Part shown: positions 1 through 8,783 of the stretch, one piece after another
Numbering within the stretch: position 1 is the first letter of the stretch
Layout of the letters: each line of letters starts with the position of its first letter
Position numbers and translations under genes: made by a program
Assembly: GCF_005146945.1 (NCBI RefSeq)
Contig: NZ_SWMS01000012.1
Span: 1 to 64,000, forward strand
Origin: Prauserella endophytica
GTDB lineage: Bacteria > Actinomycetota > Actinomycetes > Mycobacteriales > Pseudonocardiaceae
Direction of reading: 5' to 3'
Length of the DNA: 64,000 nt
Notes under the pieces: generated by a model
What the model saw: the letters and a program-made list of their open reading frames with translations, nothing else
Databases searched by the model: none
What the model was told of the DNA's origin: nothing

Positions 1-183
1 ACACCAAGCCCGCCTCAGCCACTACAAACGCCGCGGCTACCCACTTCCTTAACTGCCGTTGCAGTACTAGTACCAGGCACCGCGCTTGCCTCCGGCCACA
101 CGGCCGGACCACCCCACCCGCACGGCACCGCCCGCGTCCGCGCGGGCCGTGATGACGGCAGCCCGCCGTCCGAGGAGATCATC

Positions 184-359
184 ATGAACAGCACCGGCAA
201 CACCGATTTGTCGTCGCGCTCTACGTCGATCCGGCCAGCCGGCAGGTCCGAGTTTCGATCGATCTCGACGATACCGAGTCGTGGCTGCTGCGCAACGACA
301 GGGACAGCACGGTTCCACTGCGCATCTGCGTCCAGGGCGACGTCACGTTCGGGGGCTGA
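184..359 (+). pseudogene. Small conserved-looking protein, broken by a frameshift
   Basis: An ATG at 184 preceded by GAGGAG starts a frame reading MNSTGNTD. After about 8 codons the protein-like sequence continues in another frame (codons from 186), reading FVVALYVDPASRQVRVSIDL and ending in QGDVTFGG and a stop at 357-359. Joining the two frames gives a ~58-residue protein; a one-base loss (or a sequencing error) near 205-210 explains it. The function is unknown. Its start and its body each look coding, which is why I call it a broken gene rather than noise. Confidence 0.5.
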
Positions 360-720
360 CAAACCGATCGCGCGAGCGTCGGCCCGCGCTCGCGCCATTC
401 GCGCATCGTCGAACGATTCCACTGCTCGTCCAATCAGGACACTCATCGCGTCACGTTGATGAAGAGGTTATTCATGAACTCGTAAACCACCGAAATGCCG
501 GACCTTACTGGTAATCACCGGAATCACGACTTGCCGAATGCCTGAGCTGAAGTAGATGGCCAGCAGGCCTAATCGCCCGCCTCTGCCGCAACTTTCCCCC
601 GTCCTGGACGTCCGGTTCGGCGCGTGCAATGCGCTCCGAGGTGGCGCGCCACGTAGGCCGACACGTGCAGAAGTTGCGCGACCCATGGCCACCCCTGCTG
701 GTGAGTGAGGCGCAATGTTC
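360..720. other. No gene identified
   Basis: I see no convincing coding frame, RNA gene or repeat in this 361-bp stretch. It lies between the frameshifted small gene and the 3' end of the GAF-ANTAR gene. Confidence 0.4.
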
Positions 721-1386
721 TCAGTTGCCAGCCGTCGGAAGCATCGTGGACGCTTGCGCGTCCGTGCGGCGGTGGCGGTGCATGAGGATGCCCTTGGCCG
801 TGGCGATCACGTCGCGGGTCCCGAGCGCGGTGCGTAGCTGGGCCTGTTCCTGGGAGCCGATCAGGGCGACGGCGGCGTGAGCGGCGAACAGTTCACCGAT
901 GTGCTCGGCATCGGCATCGAACGCGTCGCGCTGTGAGGAGTACAGGTTCAGCGCGCCCAGGGTGGTGCTGGTGGCGAACAATCGGAACCCCAGCACGGAC
1001 GCCACACCGAGGCTGGCCGCGGTGTCGGCGAACTTGGGCCAGCGGGAGTCGTCGGCGAGGTTGCCGGTGCGGTAGGTGTGGTGCTCGGCGATGGCATCCA
1101 CGCATGGGCCTTCGCCCAGCTCATGCTGCAACTCGTCCAAGCGGGCCACGAGATCGTCAGACGGCGCGACGGTGCGCAGCTGCCCGGCCTCCAGCAGCGA
1201 CACCCCGGCGTACTCCGCGCCAGGGATCGTTGCCACCGCGGCAGTCACGATCCCTTTCATGGTCTGGTGCAGATCCGGTTCCGCGGTCAGTGACCGGGCC
1301 ACCTCGCTGAGAGCGTGCGCTACCTGCCCCAGCGCCTCACTGTTGGCAGCCTGCCGGGATGATCGTTCATCGCCCACCTGCCCCAT
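721..1386 (-). CDS. GAF-ANTAR protein with truncated ANTAR domain
   Basis: The protein (221 aa) has a GAF domain at about residues 35-170 (TVAPSDDLVARLDELQHELG, GPCVDAI, GVASVLGFRLF), followed by the start of an ANTAR RNA-binding domain (LRTALGTRDVIATAKGILM). GAF-ANTAR proteins are actinobacterial antiterminators in which the GAF domain senses a ligand and the ANTAR helices bind nascent RNA. A full ANTAR domain needs roughly 55 residues; here the frame leaves homology after about 25 and ends HRRTDAQASTMLPTAGN, so the RNA-binding half is lost or frameshifted. It is transcribed away from the frameshifted small gene and toward the left. Probably not functional as an antiterminator. Confidence 0.75.
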   Translation of the reverse strand: MGQVGDERSSRQAANSEALGQVAHALSEVARSLTAEPDLHQTMKGIVTAAVATIPGAEYAGVSLLEAGQLRTVAPSDDLVARLDELQHELGEGPCVDAIAEHHTYRTGNLADDSRWPKFADTAASLGVASVLGFRLFATSTTLGALNLYSSQRDAFDADAEHIGELFAAHAAVALIGSQEQAQLRTALGTRDVIATAKGILMHRHRRTDAQASTMLPTAGN

Positions 1387-1493
1387 TCTGTCCGGATATA
1401 GACGTCACGGCCAGATGCGGCGCGGTCGGGAGTCGGGGCCGTGGTAGTTAACCGCCACGCTCCCAAGCTCGTGTCCACCGGCGTATCAGGGGT

Positions 1494-2226
<733 letters not shown>

Positions 2227-2820
2227 GTGGTCCGACGTCGGAGTGGCGGCCGGGCAGGATCGCGGCGTGTCGTTGCCCGGGGCCCGGCCGGTGCGACTCG
2301 ACCTGCTGCATCCTTGGGCGCCAGCGGCCGCGGCGGTCTCTGCCGGTGTGCGCTGTTGGGTGTGGCGGTGATGGCCGCGCTCGATGAGATCGTCTTTCAC
2401 CAGATCCTGGCCTGGCACCACTTCTACGACCGCTCCACGCGTGCCGTCGGGTTGCTCTCGGACGGTCTGTTGCATACCGCCGAACTGCTTGGGCTGGTCG
2501 CCGGCTTCGTGTTGTATGCGGATTTGCGGCGCCACCACACTCTGGCCCCGCCGCAGGCCTGGGCCGGGCTGTTCCTCGGGTTAGGCGCGTTCCAGCTCTT
2601 CGACGGCATCGTCGACCACAAGCTGCTGCGCATCCATCAGGTCCGCTACGGCGTCGACATCCTGCCCTACGACCTCGCCTGGAACGGCGCCGGACTCGTC
2701 CTGCTGACCGTCGGCGCGGCCCTGGCCGTTCGCGCAGACGCACAGCGTCCGCGGTGCTGTTCCCGCTGTCCGGCGGGCCGTTCACCGCCCACATGGCCCA
2801 GCACCTCGTCGTCGCCATGA
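2227..2820 (+). CDS. DUF2243 membrane protein, copy 1
   Basis: The protein matches the DUF2243 family of small polytopic membrane proteins: VMAALDEIVFHQILAWHHFY, LHTAELLGLVAGFVLYADL, FDGIVDHKLLRIHQVRYG, LPYDLAWNGAGLVLL. The conserved His residues in the HQ..WHHF and DHK..RIHQ segments suggest a metal or cofactor site, but the family has no assigned function. The start is uncertain: GTG 2227 was taken; ATG 2371 is the first codon inside clear homology. The last ~20 residues (RPRCCSRCPAG onward) are read out of frame through the beginning of the next gene, so family homology ends near 2740. It is paired with a CtaG-like gene, as is the second copy at 10984-12554. Confidence 0.7.
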   Translation: MVRRRSGGRAGSRRVVARGPAGATRPAASLGASGRGGLCRCALLGVAVMAALDEIVFHQILAWHHFYDRSTRAVGLLSDGLLHTAELLGLVAGFVLYADLRRHHTLAPPQAWAGLFLGLGAFQLFDGIVDHKLLRIHQVRYGVDILPYDLAWNGAGLVLLTVGAALAVRADAQRPRCCSRCPAGRSPPTWPSTSSSP

Positions 2821-3413
2821 TCGCCCCGTTGCTGCTGGTCCTCGCCCGTCCCCTCACTCTGGCCCAGCGCGCCCTGCCTCCTCAGAGTGCGCGGCGAGTG
2901 TTGCTGGCCCTGGCGCACTCCCGGCCCGTCACGTGGCTTGTCTTCCCGCCCCTGGCCGCACTGCTGGACATCGGCGGCCTGTGGCTGCTCTACCGCACCC
3001 CATTGCTGGCCGCGACACATCACCAGCCGCTGATACACGCCGCAGTCCAGGTCCACGTCGTGCTGGCCGGATTGCTGTTCACCTTCGCCATCTGCCAGCT
3101 CGACCCGCTACGCCACCGCTGGAACCTCGCCTGGCGGGGCCTCACCCTGCTGGCCGCCGGTGCCGGCCACGCCATCCTTGCCAAGACCCTGTACGTCGCC
3201 CGCCCGCCCGCCACCACCTACAGTGCGGTCGACCTGCACACGGGTGCGCAGCTGATGTACTACGGCGGCGACCTGGTGGAGATCGCTCTCGCGGCCGTCC
3301 TCGCTGTCCAGTGGTACCTCGCCACCGGTCGCGCCCACGCCCGACTCCAGCGCCGCCAGCGGCGACCACCGCTGACAGCTGACTCGCCCCCACACACCTC
3401 GCGCGACTTCTGA
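2754..3413 (+). CDS. CtaG_caa3-like membrane protein, N-terminally short copy 1
   Basis: This 219-residue multi-spanning protein of the cytochrome c oxidase assembly factor CtaG (caa3 type) family carries GPFTAHMAQHLVVAMIAPLLL, LIHAAVQVHVVLAGLLFTFA, AGAGHAILAKTLY and LMYYGGDLVEIALA. Compared with the full-length paralogue at 11544 it lacks the first ~70 residues including one or two membrane helices. The frame upstream of GTG 2754 reads RRRTASAVLFPLSGG, resembling the region just before the conserved block, and it overlaps the end of the DUF2243 gene by 67 bp. This looks like a deletion that joined the two genes. The family helps deliver copper to caa3-type oxidase; the role in a mobile cassette is unknown. 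Confidence 0.7.
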   Translation: MLFPLSGGPFTAHMAQHLVVAMIAPLLLVLARPLTLAQRALPPQSARRVLLALAHSRPVTWLVFPPLAALLDIGGLWLLYRTPLLAATHHQPLIHAAVQVHVVLAGLLFTFAICQLDPLRHRWNLAWRGLTLLAAGAGHAILAKTLYVARPPATTYSAVDLHTGAQLMYYGGDLVEIALAAVLAVQWYLATGRAHARLQRRQRRPPLTADSPPHTSRDF

Positions 3414-3492
3414 ACCTTCCTTGGCACCCGTCGGCGGGCGGGATAACGAGCGACAGTGGCCGGGGGAGAGACGATGACGGCCCCATTTTTGA

Positions 3493-3521
3493 TTGGCTGA
3501 TACCCCCTGGGGTATTATAGT
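3493..3521 (+). promoter_or_regulatory. Promoter with CstR/CsoR-type operator in the spacer
   Basis: TTGGCT (3493-3498) and TATAGT (3516-3521) are separated by 17 bp, and the palindrome ATACCCCCTGGGGTAT (3500-3515) fills the spacer almost exactly. This is the textbook position for repression by a CsoR-family protein. It drives the small Cys-rich gene at 3550. Confidence 0.75.
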
Positions 3522-3549
3522 AAACCTGGTCGCCATAGGAGGTTCAACG

Positions 3550-3717
3550 ATGTGTCAACGTGCTGTGTGTTCGACCTGCGGGAAGGCCACCTACACCGGG
3601 TGTGGGCGCCATGTCGAGCAGGTGCTCGCCGGTGTGCCCGCGTCACGGCGGTGTCAGTGTCAACCAGAGCAGGGCGGATCCGAGCGGAAGTGGTGGAAAA
3701 TGTTCGGCCGCCGTTGA
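3550..3717 (+). CDS. Small Cys-rich zinc-ribbon-like protein (55 aa)
   Basis: ATG 3550 follows AGGAGG by 7 bases. The protein is rich in Cys: MCQRAVCSTCGKATYTGCG then RCQCQ, i.e. paired C-x2-C and C-x-C motifs plus a His (GRHVEQVL), suggesting a Zn- or Cu-binding knuckle. It ends in a basic tail (SERKWWKMFGRR). Its promoter carries the cassette operator, so it is probably induced by the same signal as the sulfur genes. I do not know a function; a thiol or persulfide buffer, or a metal chaperone, would fit. An unrelated or divergent Cys-rich mini-ORF follows the operator at 7740. Confidence 0.75.
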   Translation: MCQRAVCSTCGKATYTGCGRHVEQVLAGVPASRRCQCQPEQGGSERKWWKMFGRR

Positions 3718-4078
3718 TCACTGCGGCCACAGGGAGCCGGGCGCCACACCGAGGTGCTCGGCTCGCTGTCGAACAGGACCCTCGAACGGTACGAGTTGCA
3801 CGTTCGTCACCGATGTTTAAGGACCCGCGACACCCTGTCAGGATCTGCGTCGACGCTGATCCTGCCCTTCACTCGCCCTGACTCCAATGGACCGGAAAGC
3901 GTGAGAGGGGCGCATTCCTTGAGCCTATGTGTGTCCGTGATGGTTGAAACGGAATAGTCATTGCCGCAACACGGTAAAGTGAATGTCCCCCGGCCCATGG
4001 GTCAAAGAACGGCTGTCATGGAGCCCTGAGCGCGGGGGTACTGGAGGAGTCGGCTGTCCGCGTAGAGCGCGGGCGGTG
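3718..4078. other. Intergenic region between convergent genes
   Basis: There is no coding frame I can support. The region holds a 26-bp near-perfect palindrome at 3839-3864 (separate entry). It separates the Cys-rich gene (plus) from the NiCoT gene (minus). Confidence 0.5.
3839..3864. repeat. 26-bp near-perfect palindrome
   Basis: Arms CAGGATC and GATCCTG flank a central GCGTCGACGC, with one T:T mismatch on each side of the centre. As RNA it would form a long stem with almost no loop; there is no U-run. It may be a bidirectional terminator for the convergent neighbours or a protein-binding palindrome. Confidence 0.55.
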
Positions 4079-5218
4079 TCATGTCGTGTCTTTGCGAATC
4101 GTGGCTTTCTGGTCTATGTCGTGTGTCGGCTCTATGTCGTGTTTCGGCGGTTTCGTGTCGAAGTTGCCGAGGTGCCAGGTCAGCAGTGCGAGGGCGAAGA
4201 CGAGGATGAACAGTCCAACAAGTGCGAATCCGACGTAGTTGAGGTCGAATTCGGCGATGGTGGTGATGGGGCCGGAATCGGGGTGGAGTGTGTCGGTGAG
4301 TAGTGATGCCAGTTGCACCGTGCCGATGAGGAACGCGCTGCCGACGGACAGTGTCGTGACGATGATGTTGTAGAACATTCGGCGAAGGGGTTTGGTGAGG
4401 GCCCAGTTGTAGGCGACGTTCATGAGGACACCCTCGGCTGTGTCGAACATGGTCATGCCTGCTGTAAAGAGGGCGGGTAGTACCAGGATGGCGTACCAGG
4501 GCAGGGACAGTGCGGCTCCGCCGGCGAGTATGAGTAGACCGATTTCAGTAGCGGTGTCGAATCCGAGGCCGAAGAGCACTCCGACTGGGTAGATGTGCCA
4601 GGGTTTGCGGACTGCCTTGGTGGTGCTTTTGAGGAGTCGGTTGAGGAACCCGCGGTTGTTGAGTTGGTTGTCCAGATCTGCTTCTGTGGCCGCCCGGTGG
4701 CGCATCTGCCGATACACCTTGATGATCCCGGCCAGCGCGACAAGGTTCATGATCGCGATGGCGTAGAGGAAGGTGCCTGATACCGCCGAGCCGAGGGCAC
4801 TAGCCGTGTGACGCAGTGCCGATTCCTCGTCCCGGACTGCACCGGCCAGTGCCCGCACGCCCATCGCTAACGCTATGGAGAGCGCGAACACAACTGTGGA
4901 GTGGCCGAGGGAGAACCAGAATCCCACGGAGAGTGGGCGTTGTCCCTGAGCGAGCAGGTTGCGCGTGGTGTTGTCGATGGCGGCGATGTGGTCGGCGTCG
5001 AAGGCGTGACGGACGCCGAGTGTAAACGCGGTGATACCCAGCCCGATGCCGAACACCTGTGAGCTGTTGAGGGTGTGGTGCTGTGGTATGACAACGAAAA
5101 GGAGCATTCCCCAGCCGAGCGCGTTGAGGGCCAGGATGAAACCGGCCATCCCGGCGATCGAGCGTCGTGCCTGTGACGTCGGGATTGCGGCTGCCCGGGC
5201 TGGCGGGGGTGTGGTCAT
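4079..5218 (-). CDS. NiCoT-family nickel/cobalt transporter
   Basis: This 379-residue polytopic permease of the NiCoT (HoxN/NixA/NicT) family imports Ni2+ or Co2+ with high affinity. The signature HAFDADHIAAIDNTTRN is present in an early helix, together with SLGHSTVVFALS, FGLGFDTATEIGLL and FTAGMTMFDTAEGVLMNVAYNWA. ATG 5218 was chosen because GAGGAG precedes it; the frame extends upstream without homology. The C-terminal tail is hydrophilic with His residues (KPPKHDIEPTHDID). It lies 154 bp downstream of the MMPL gene on the same strand. Which metal it takes cannot be told from sequence. Confidence 0.9.
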   Translation of the reverse strand: MTTPPPARAAAIPTSQARRSIAGMAGFILALNALGWGMLLFVVIPQHHTLNSSQVFGIGLGITAFTLGVRHAFDADHIAAIDNTTRNLLAQGQRPLSVGFWFSLGHSTVVFALSIALAMGVRALAGAVRDEESALRHTASALGSAVSGTFLYAIAIMNLVALAGIIKVYRQMRHRAATEADLDNQLNNRGFLNRLLKSTTKAVRKPWHIYPVGVLFGLGFDTATEIGLLILAGGAALSLPWYAILVLPALFTAGMTMFDTAEGVLMNVAYNWALTKPLRRMFYNIIVTTLSVGSAFLIGTVQLASLLTDTLHPDSGPITTIAEFDLNYVGFALVGLFILVFALALLTWHLGNFDTKPPKHDIEPTHDIDQKATIRKDTT

Positions 5219-5372
5219 GGCTTGATCTTCTCCTCTCGTCGTCGACGATGCGGCCTGTGACCCACACCAGCGCCACACGCGCGGAGCCATCTCACCGAGT
5301 CCCACGGGTGATGTGTTTCGGGTCCGAGGGGTGGTCGCGACAGCAGTGGTCACGACCACCCCTCGGGACGTG

Positions 5373-7535
5373 TCAGTGGGAGAACGTGATGGTCGGCAGT
5401 GCTTTACGGAGCCAGCGCGGTGACCACCAGGCGGAGTGGCCGGTGATGCGAAGCAGGACCGGCAGGAGCACGAGCCGGATGAGGGCGGCGTCGAGCAGGA
5501 CCGCGACGCCGAGGATGATGCCCATTTCCTTCGGGGGTAGCGGGTCGGCGAGGGCGAAGGTGAAGAACACGGCGACCATCACGGCGGCGGCGGCGAAGAT
5601 CACGCGTCCGGAGTGGGCCAGGCCATCGATCAGGGCGCGCCGCGGGCTGCCGGTGAGTTCGTAGTGTTCTTTGGCGCTGGCGAGCAGGAACACGGTGTAG
5701 TCCATGGCGATGGCGAAGATCATCGCGAAGAAGAACACCGGCCCCCAGCCGTCGAGGAACCCCTGTGGAGTGAAGCCGAGGAGCCCGGCGAGGTGACCGT
5801 CCTGGAAGATCAGCTTCGCCACGCCGAACGCGGCGCCGGTGGAGAGCAGGCTGACGACGGTACCCAGCAGCGCGATGACCGGGGCTTGCAGGGCGACCAG
5901 GAGTAGGACGAACCCGAGGGCCAGGATCACCCCGACGACCAACGGCAGGTAGTCGTTCAGTGCGGTCTGCAGGTCCAGGTTCTCCGCCGGCGCGCCACCG
6001 ACGAGTGCGCCGTCGGGCAGGGTGTCGCGCAGCCGGTCGAGTGTGTCGCCCAGTTGGGGCGAGGACGGATCGACGGTCGGCATGGCTTGGACCAGGGCGT
6101 AGTCGGAGCCGTCGGAGGCGGGTTGCGGCGGGGTGACCAGCGCGATGCCGTCGGTGTCCTCGGCCTGGGCGGCGGTGGCCTGGGCGTCGGCGGCGGGGGT
6201 GATGATCTGCAGCATGCCGGGGGCGCCGTCGCCGAAGCTGTCTTGAACGGCTTCGTAGCCCTGCCGGACCGGGGCATCGTTCGGGACGACCTGGATGGAG
6301 GGCATCGCGACCTTGAGCCCGAACACCGGCAGGGACAGGGCGATCAACACCAGCAGCGCGCCGAGGGCGAAGGGCCAGGGTTTACGGCTCAGCAACTGCC
6401 CCCAGCGGGAGAACCGTGGCGAGTGGGCCTCGGTGCGCTTGGCCCAGGGCAGGGCGAGGGAGTTGACCCGGCCGCCGAGCTTGCCCAGCACGGCCGGGAG
6501 CAGGGTGAGGGTGGCGGCGAGGACGAAGACGACGGCGAGCATGATGCCCACGGCCATGGTCCGCACCGCCGGTGCGGGGACGAGCAGCACGGCGGAGAGG
6601 CTGACCAGCACGGTGATGCCGGACAACAGGACGGCCTTGCCGGCGGTGTCCATGGTTTCGGCCACCGCGGCCCGCGCGTCCGCCAGCTTGCGCAGAGCGT
6701 CGCGGAAGCGAACGACGAGGAAGAGCGCGTAGTCGATGCCCAGGGCGAGGGCGAACATCATGGCGAAGTTCATCGCCCACACCGAGATCGGGGTGATCTC
6801 GTTGAGCAGCACCAGCGCACCGGCGGAGGCGCCGAGCCCGGCCAGGGTCAGCAGCAACGGCAGCCCTGCGGCCACGAGCGAGCCGAACGCGAGCACCATG
6901 ATCGCCAGGGTGACCGGCCACGACACCATTTCGGCCTGAATCATCGCGTCGTGGTTGGCTTCGTTGAAGTCGCTCCACAGTGCCGAGGCCCCGGTCGGGT
7001 AGACGTGCACCGACGACGTGGACAGCCCAGTCAAGTCGGCCTTGAGATCATCGACCGCGCGGACCATGTCATCGGTGTTCGCGTTGGCTCCGGCGAGCAG
7101 AATGCCGGTGCGGCCGTCCGGGCTGATCGTCATCCCCGGTTTCGGCGGCACGAGCTGCCCAATGCGGTTGTCCTGGGCGAGCACATCCGCCGCCTGGCCG
7201 AGGATTTGTTGCACGGCTGGATCACTGATCGGCGCGTCGTCGGACTGCACGACGACCTGGATGGCCGAGGATGCGTTCCCGCCGAAGTGCTGCTGGGCGA
7301 GTTCACGGACCTGCACCGACTCGGATCCGTTGGCCTGCCACCCGGCGCCGGCCAGGGAGGTGAACACTGTCGGAGCGAGGGAACCCAGCGCGCCGACGAC
7401 GAGCACCCACGCCGCGACCACCCACCACGCCCGGGCGGCCATCCGCGTGCCGAGTCTGCCCAACGGGCCGCTTCGCTGCAGGGACAACGCCGCGGTGTCC
7501 GGCGGGTGGCTGTCGGTACGGGTTGACGCGGTCAT
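5373..7535 (-). CDS. MMPL-family RND-like transporter
   Basis: This 720-residue MMPL transporter follows the usual plan of an N-terminal helix (AWWVVAAWVLVVGALG), a periplasmic domain, a first membrane block (AEMVSWPVTLAIMVLAFGSL to ATLTLLPAVLGKLGG), a second periplasmic domain and a second block (YLPLVVGVILALGFVLLLVA to the C-terminus). Conserved ALGIDYALFLVVRFRD and IAMDYTVFLLASAKEHYE segments carry the Asp-Tyr pairs used for proton coupling. Family members export lipids, siderophores or drugs; the substrate here is unknown. It starts close to the perfect cassette operator at 7740-7755, which is on its 5' side, so it may belong to the same regulon. Confidence 0.88.
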   Translation of the reverse strand: MTASTRTDSHPPDTAALSLQRSGPLGRLGTRMAARAWWVVAAWVLVVGALGSLAPTVFTSLAGAGWQANGSESVQVRELAQQHFGGNASSAIQVVVQSDDAPISDPAVQQILGQAADVLAQDNRIGQLVPPKPGMTISPDGRTGILLAGANANTDDMVRAVDDLKADLTGLSTSSVHVYPTGASALWSDFNEANHDAMIQAEMVSWPVTLAIMVLAFGSLVAAGLPLLLTLAGLGASAGALVLLNEITPISVWAMNFAMMFALALGIDYALFLVVRFRDALRKLADARAAVAETMDTAGKAVLLSGITVLVSLSAVLLVPAPAVRTMAVGIMLAVVFVLAATLTLLPAVLGKLGGRVNSLALPWAKRTEAHSPRFSRWGQLLSRKPWPFALGALLVLIALSLPVFGLKVAMPSIQVVPNDAPVRQGYEAVQDSFGDGAPGMLQIITPAADAQATAAQAEDTDGIALVTPPQPASDGSDYALVQAMPTVDPSSPQLGDTLDRLRDTLPDGALVGGAPAENLDLQTALNDYLPLVVGVILALGFVLLLVALQAPVIALLGTVVSLLSTGAAFGVAKLIFQDGHLAGLLGFTPQGFLDGWGPVFFFAMIFAIAMDYTVFLLASAKEHYELTGSPRRALIDGLAHSGRVIFAAAAVMVAVFFTFALADPLPPKEMGIILGVAVLLDAALIRLVLLPVLLRITGHSAWWSPRWLRKALPTITFSH

Positions 7536-7739
7536 CCGGTTTCCTCCAGATATGGACTAGGGGTATGTCGTCGGGCATGTGCCACCGCGGCCCCGTGCCG
7601 GGGACGCTCGATCAGGTGGCGCCTGGAGTGCCAGGTTCTGCTGCGCCGTCGCAACAACGTCGGCGCCGTCGAGGAAGCGGATCCCCGAGCCGCCGGATCT
7701 TCCGCATGTGGGTATCTCCTCGAACGACACTACCAAAAA

Positions 7740-7755
7740 ATACCCCATGGGGTAT
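7740..7755. promoter_or_regulatory. Perfect CstR/CsoR-type operator
   Basis: ATACCCCATGGGGTAT is a perfect 16-bp palindrome lying between the divergent MMPL (minus, start 7535) and TauE (plus, start 7915) genes. Because it is symmetric and sits between divergent transcripts it could control both. Confidence 0.7.
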
Positions 7756-7876
7756 CGTCGTGCGGGCGTGGGTGAAGGGGAGGGCCTGCGCTTGCGTGTC
7801 AGACCGCTGCCCGAGCTGCGGTTCGCCAGTAGCGGCAGGGGCGCGTTGCAGCAGTAGGTGAGCGGTGTTTCGCCGG

Positions 7877-7892
7877 ATACCCCCACGGGTAG
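7877..7892 (+). promoter_or_regulatory. Degenerate second operator before tauE
   Basis: ATACCCCCACGGGTAG keeps the left half-site and most of the right half. It lies 23 bp before the GTG start of the TauE/SafE gene and next to its ribosome-binding site. Confidence 0.45.
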
Positions 7893-7914
7893 TCGGGCAG
7901 GATGAAGGGAGGAC

Positions 7915-8757
7915 GTGGATGCAGCCGCCCGTCGGAACAGCTGGAGCACGTGTTCCGGTCGCTGGTGGGCTCGGGTGATCCTCGCGGCGGGTTTCGGGCT
8001 TGTGATCGGCGTGACGCTGGGTCTGCTCGGCGCGGGTGGGTCCATTTTGGCGGTGCCCGCCCTGGTCTACGGGATGGGCGAGCCGGTGCGCCAGGCGATC
8101 CCGGCGTCGTTGGTGATGGTGGGGCTTTCGGCGATGGGTGGGGTCGTCCCCCGGTTACGTCAGGGCATTGTGCGGTGGCCGATTGCGGGGGTGTTCGGTG
8201 CGGCAGGCGCGGGAGCGGCCTTCGGTGGAGCAGCCGTGGGCCGGCTGGTGTCCGCGCAGGTGCTGCTGCTGGCGTTTGCCGTCGTGATGGTGGCCGCGGC
8301 GGTGCGGATGCTGCTCGGGCCGACCGAACCGCGCGGGGCGTGCACCGTCTCTGGTGGGAGGGTGAACTGGCGCTCGTGTCTGCCCCGGGCACTGGGTGTG
8401 GGTGCGGCCGTCGGATTCTTGACCGGCCTGTTCGGCGTCGGCGGCGGCTTCCTCGTAGTGCCCGCCCTGGTCCTGATGCTCGGGCTGGACATGCCGGCCG
8501 CGGTTGCCACCTCCCTGCTCATCGTGACGATCAACTCGATCGCCGGACTGGCGGCTCACTGGGACGCGGTGACCGAACTGGACTATCCCGTGGTCGCGGC
8601 CTTCACGATCGCCGCCCTCGCGGCGTCGGTGGCCTCGGGCAGGCTTGCCGGCCGCGTGGACGCCGACCGTTTGCGCCGCTGGTTCGCCTACCTGGTGATC
8701 GCGGTCGCGGTGTTCGTCGCGGTTCAGGCCCTGATCAACACCAGCGCGCTGACATGA
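7915..8757 (+). CDS. TauE/SafE-family sulfite/sulfonate exporter
   Basis: This 280-residue membrane protein has two repeated halves, each beginning with the family signature: GLLGAGGSILAVPALVYGMG near residue 40 and GLFGVGGGFLVVPALVLMLG near residue 170. TauE/SafE proteins export sulfite, sulfoacetate or related anions. In cst-type operons the exporter is thought to remove sulfite made by persulfide oxidation, and here it heads a run ending in rhodanese and MBL-rhodanese genes. GTG 7915 has GGGAGG five bases upstream; GTG 7975, at the first helix, is an alternative start. Confidence 0.88.
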   Translation: MDAAARRNSWSTCSGRWWARVILAAGFGLVIGVTLGLLGAGGSILAVPALVYGMGEPVRQAIPASLVMVGLSAMGGVVPRLRQGIVRWPIAGVFGAAGAGAAFGGAAVGRLVSAQVLLLAFAVVMVAAAVRMLLGPTEPRGACTVSGGRVNWRSCLPRALGVGAAVGFLTGLFGVGGGFLVVPALVLMLGLDMPAAVATSLLIVTINSIAGLAAHWDAVTELDYPVVAAFTIAALAASVASGRLAGRVDADRLRRWFAYLVIAVAVFVAVQALINTSALT

Positions 8758-8783
8758 GAAATCAGACGGAAAGAAAGGAGTGG

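Noticed and set aside
1-200. Left attachment site of the ICE at the window start
   Set aside because: No copy of the tRNA-Ala 3' sequence is visible there; the left end is taken to be outside.
15-446. Minus-strand frame (143 codons)
   Set aside because: It is antisense to the better-looking frameshifted gene at 184-359, and its second half is Pro/Arg/Thr filler.
5219-5372. Cobalamin or Ni/Co riboswitch before the NiCoT gene
   Set aside because: I could not identify any conserved riboswitch core in the 154-bp gap, only short GC stems.
6054-7526. Long plus-strand frame (490 codons) opposite the MMPL gene
   Set aside because: It is Gly/His/Gln-rich with no family resemblance and lies exactly antisense to a convincing transporter; a codon-bias shadow.
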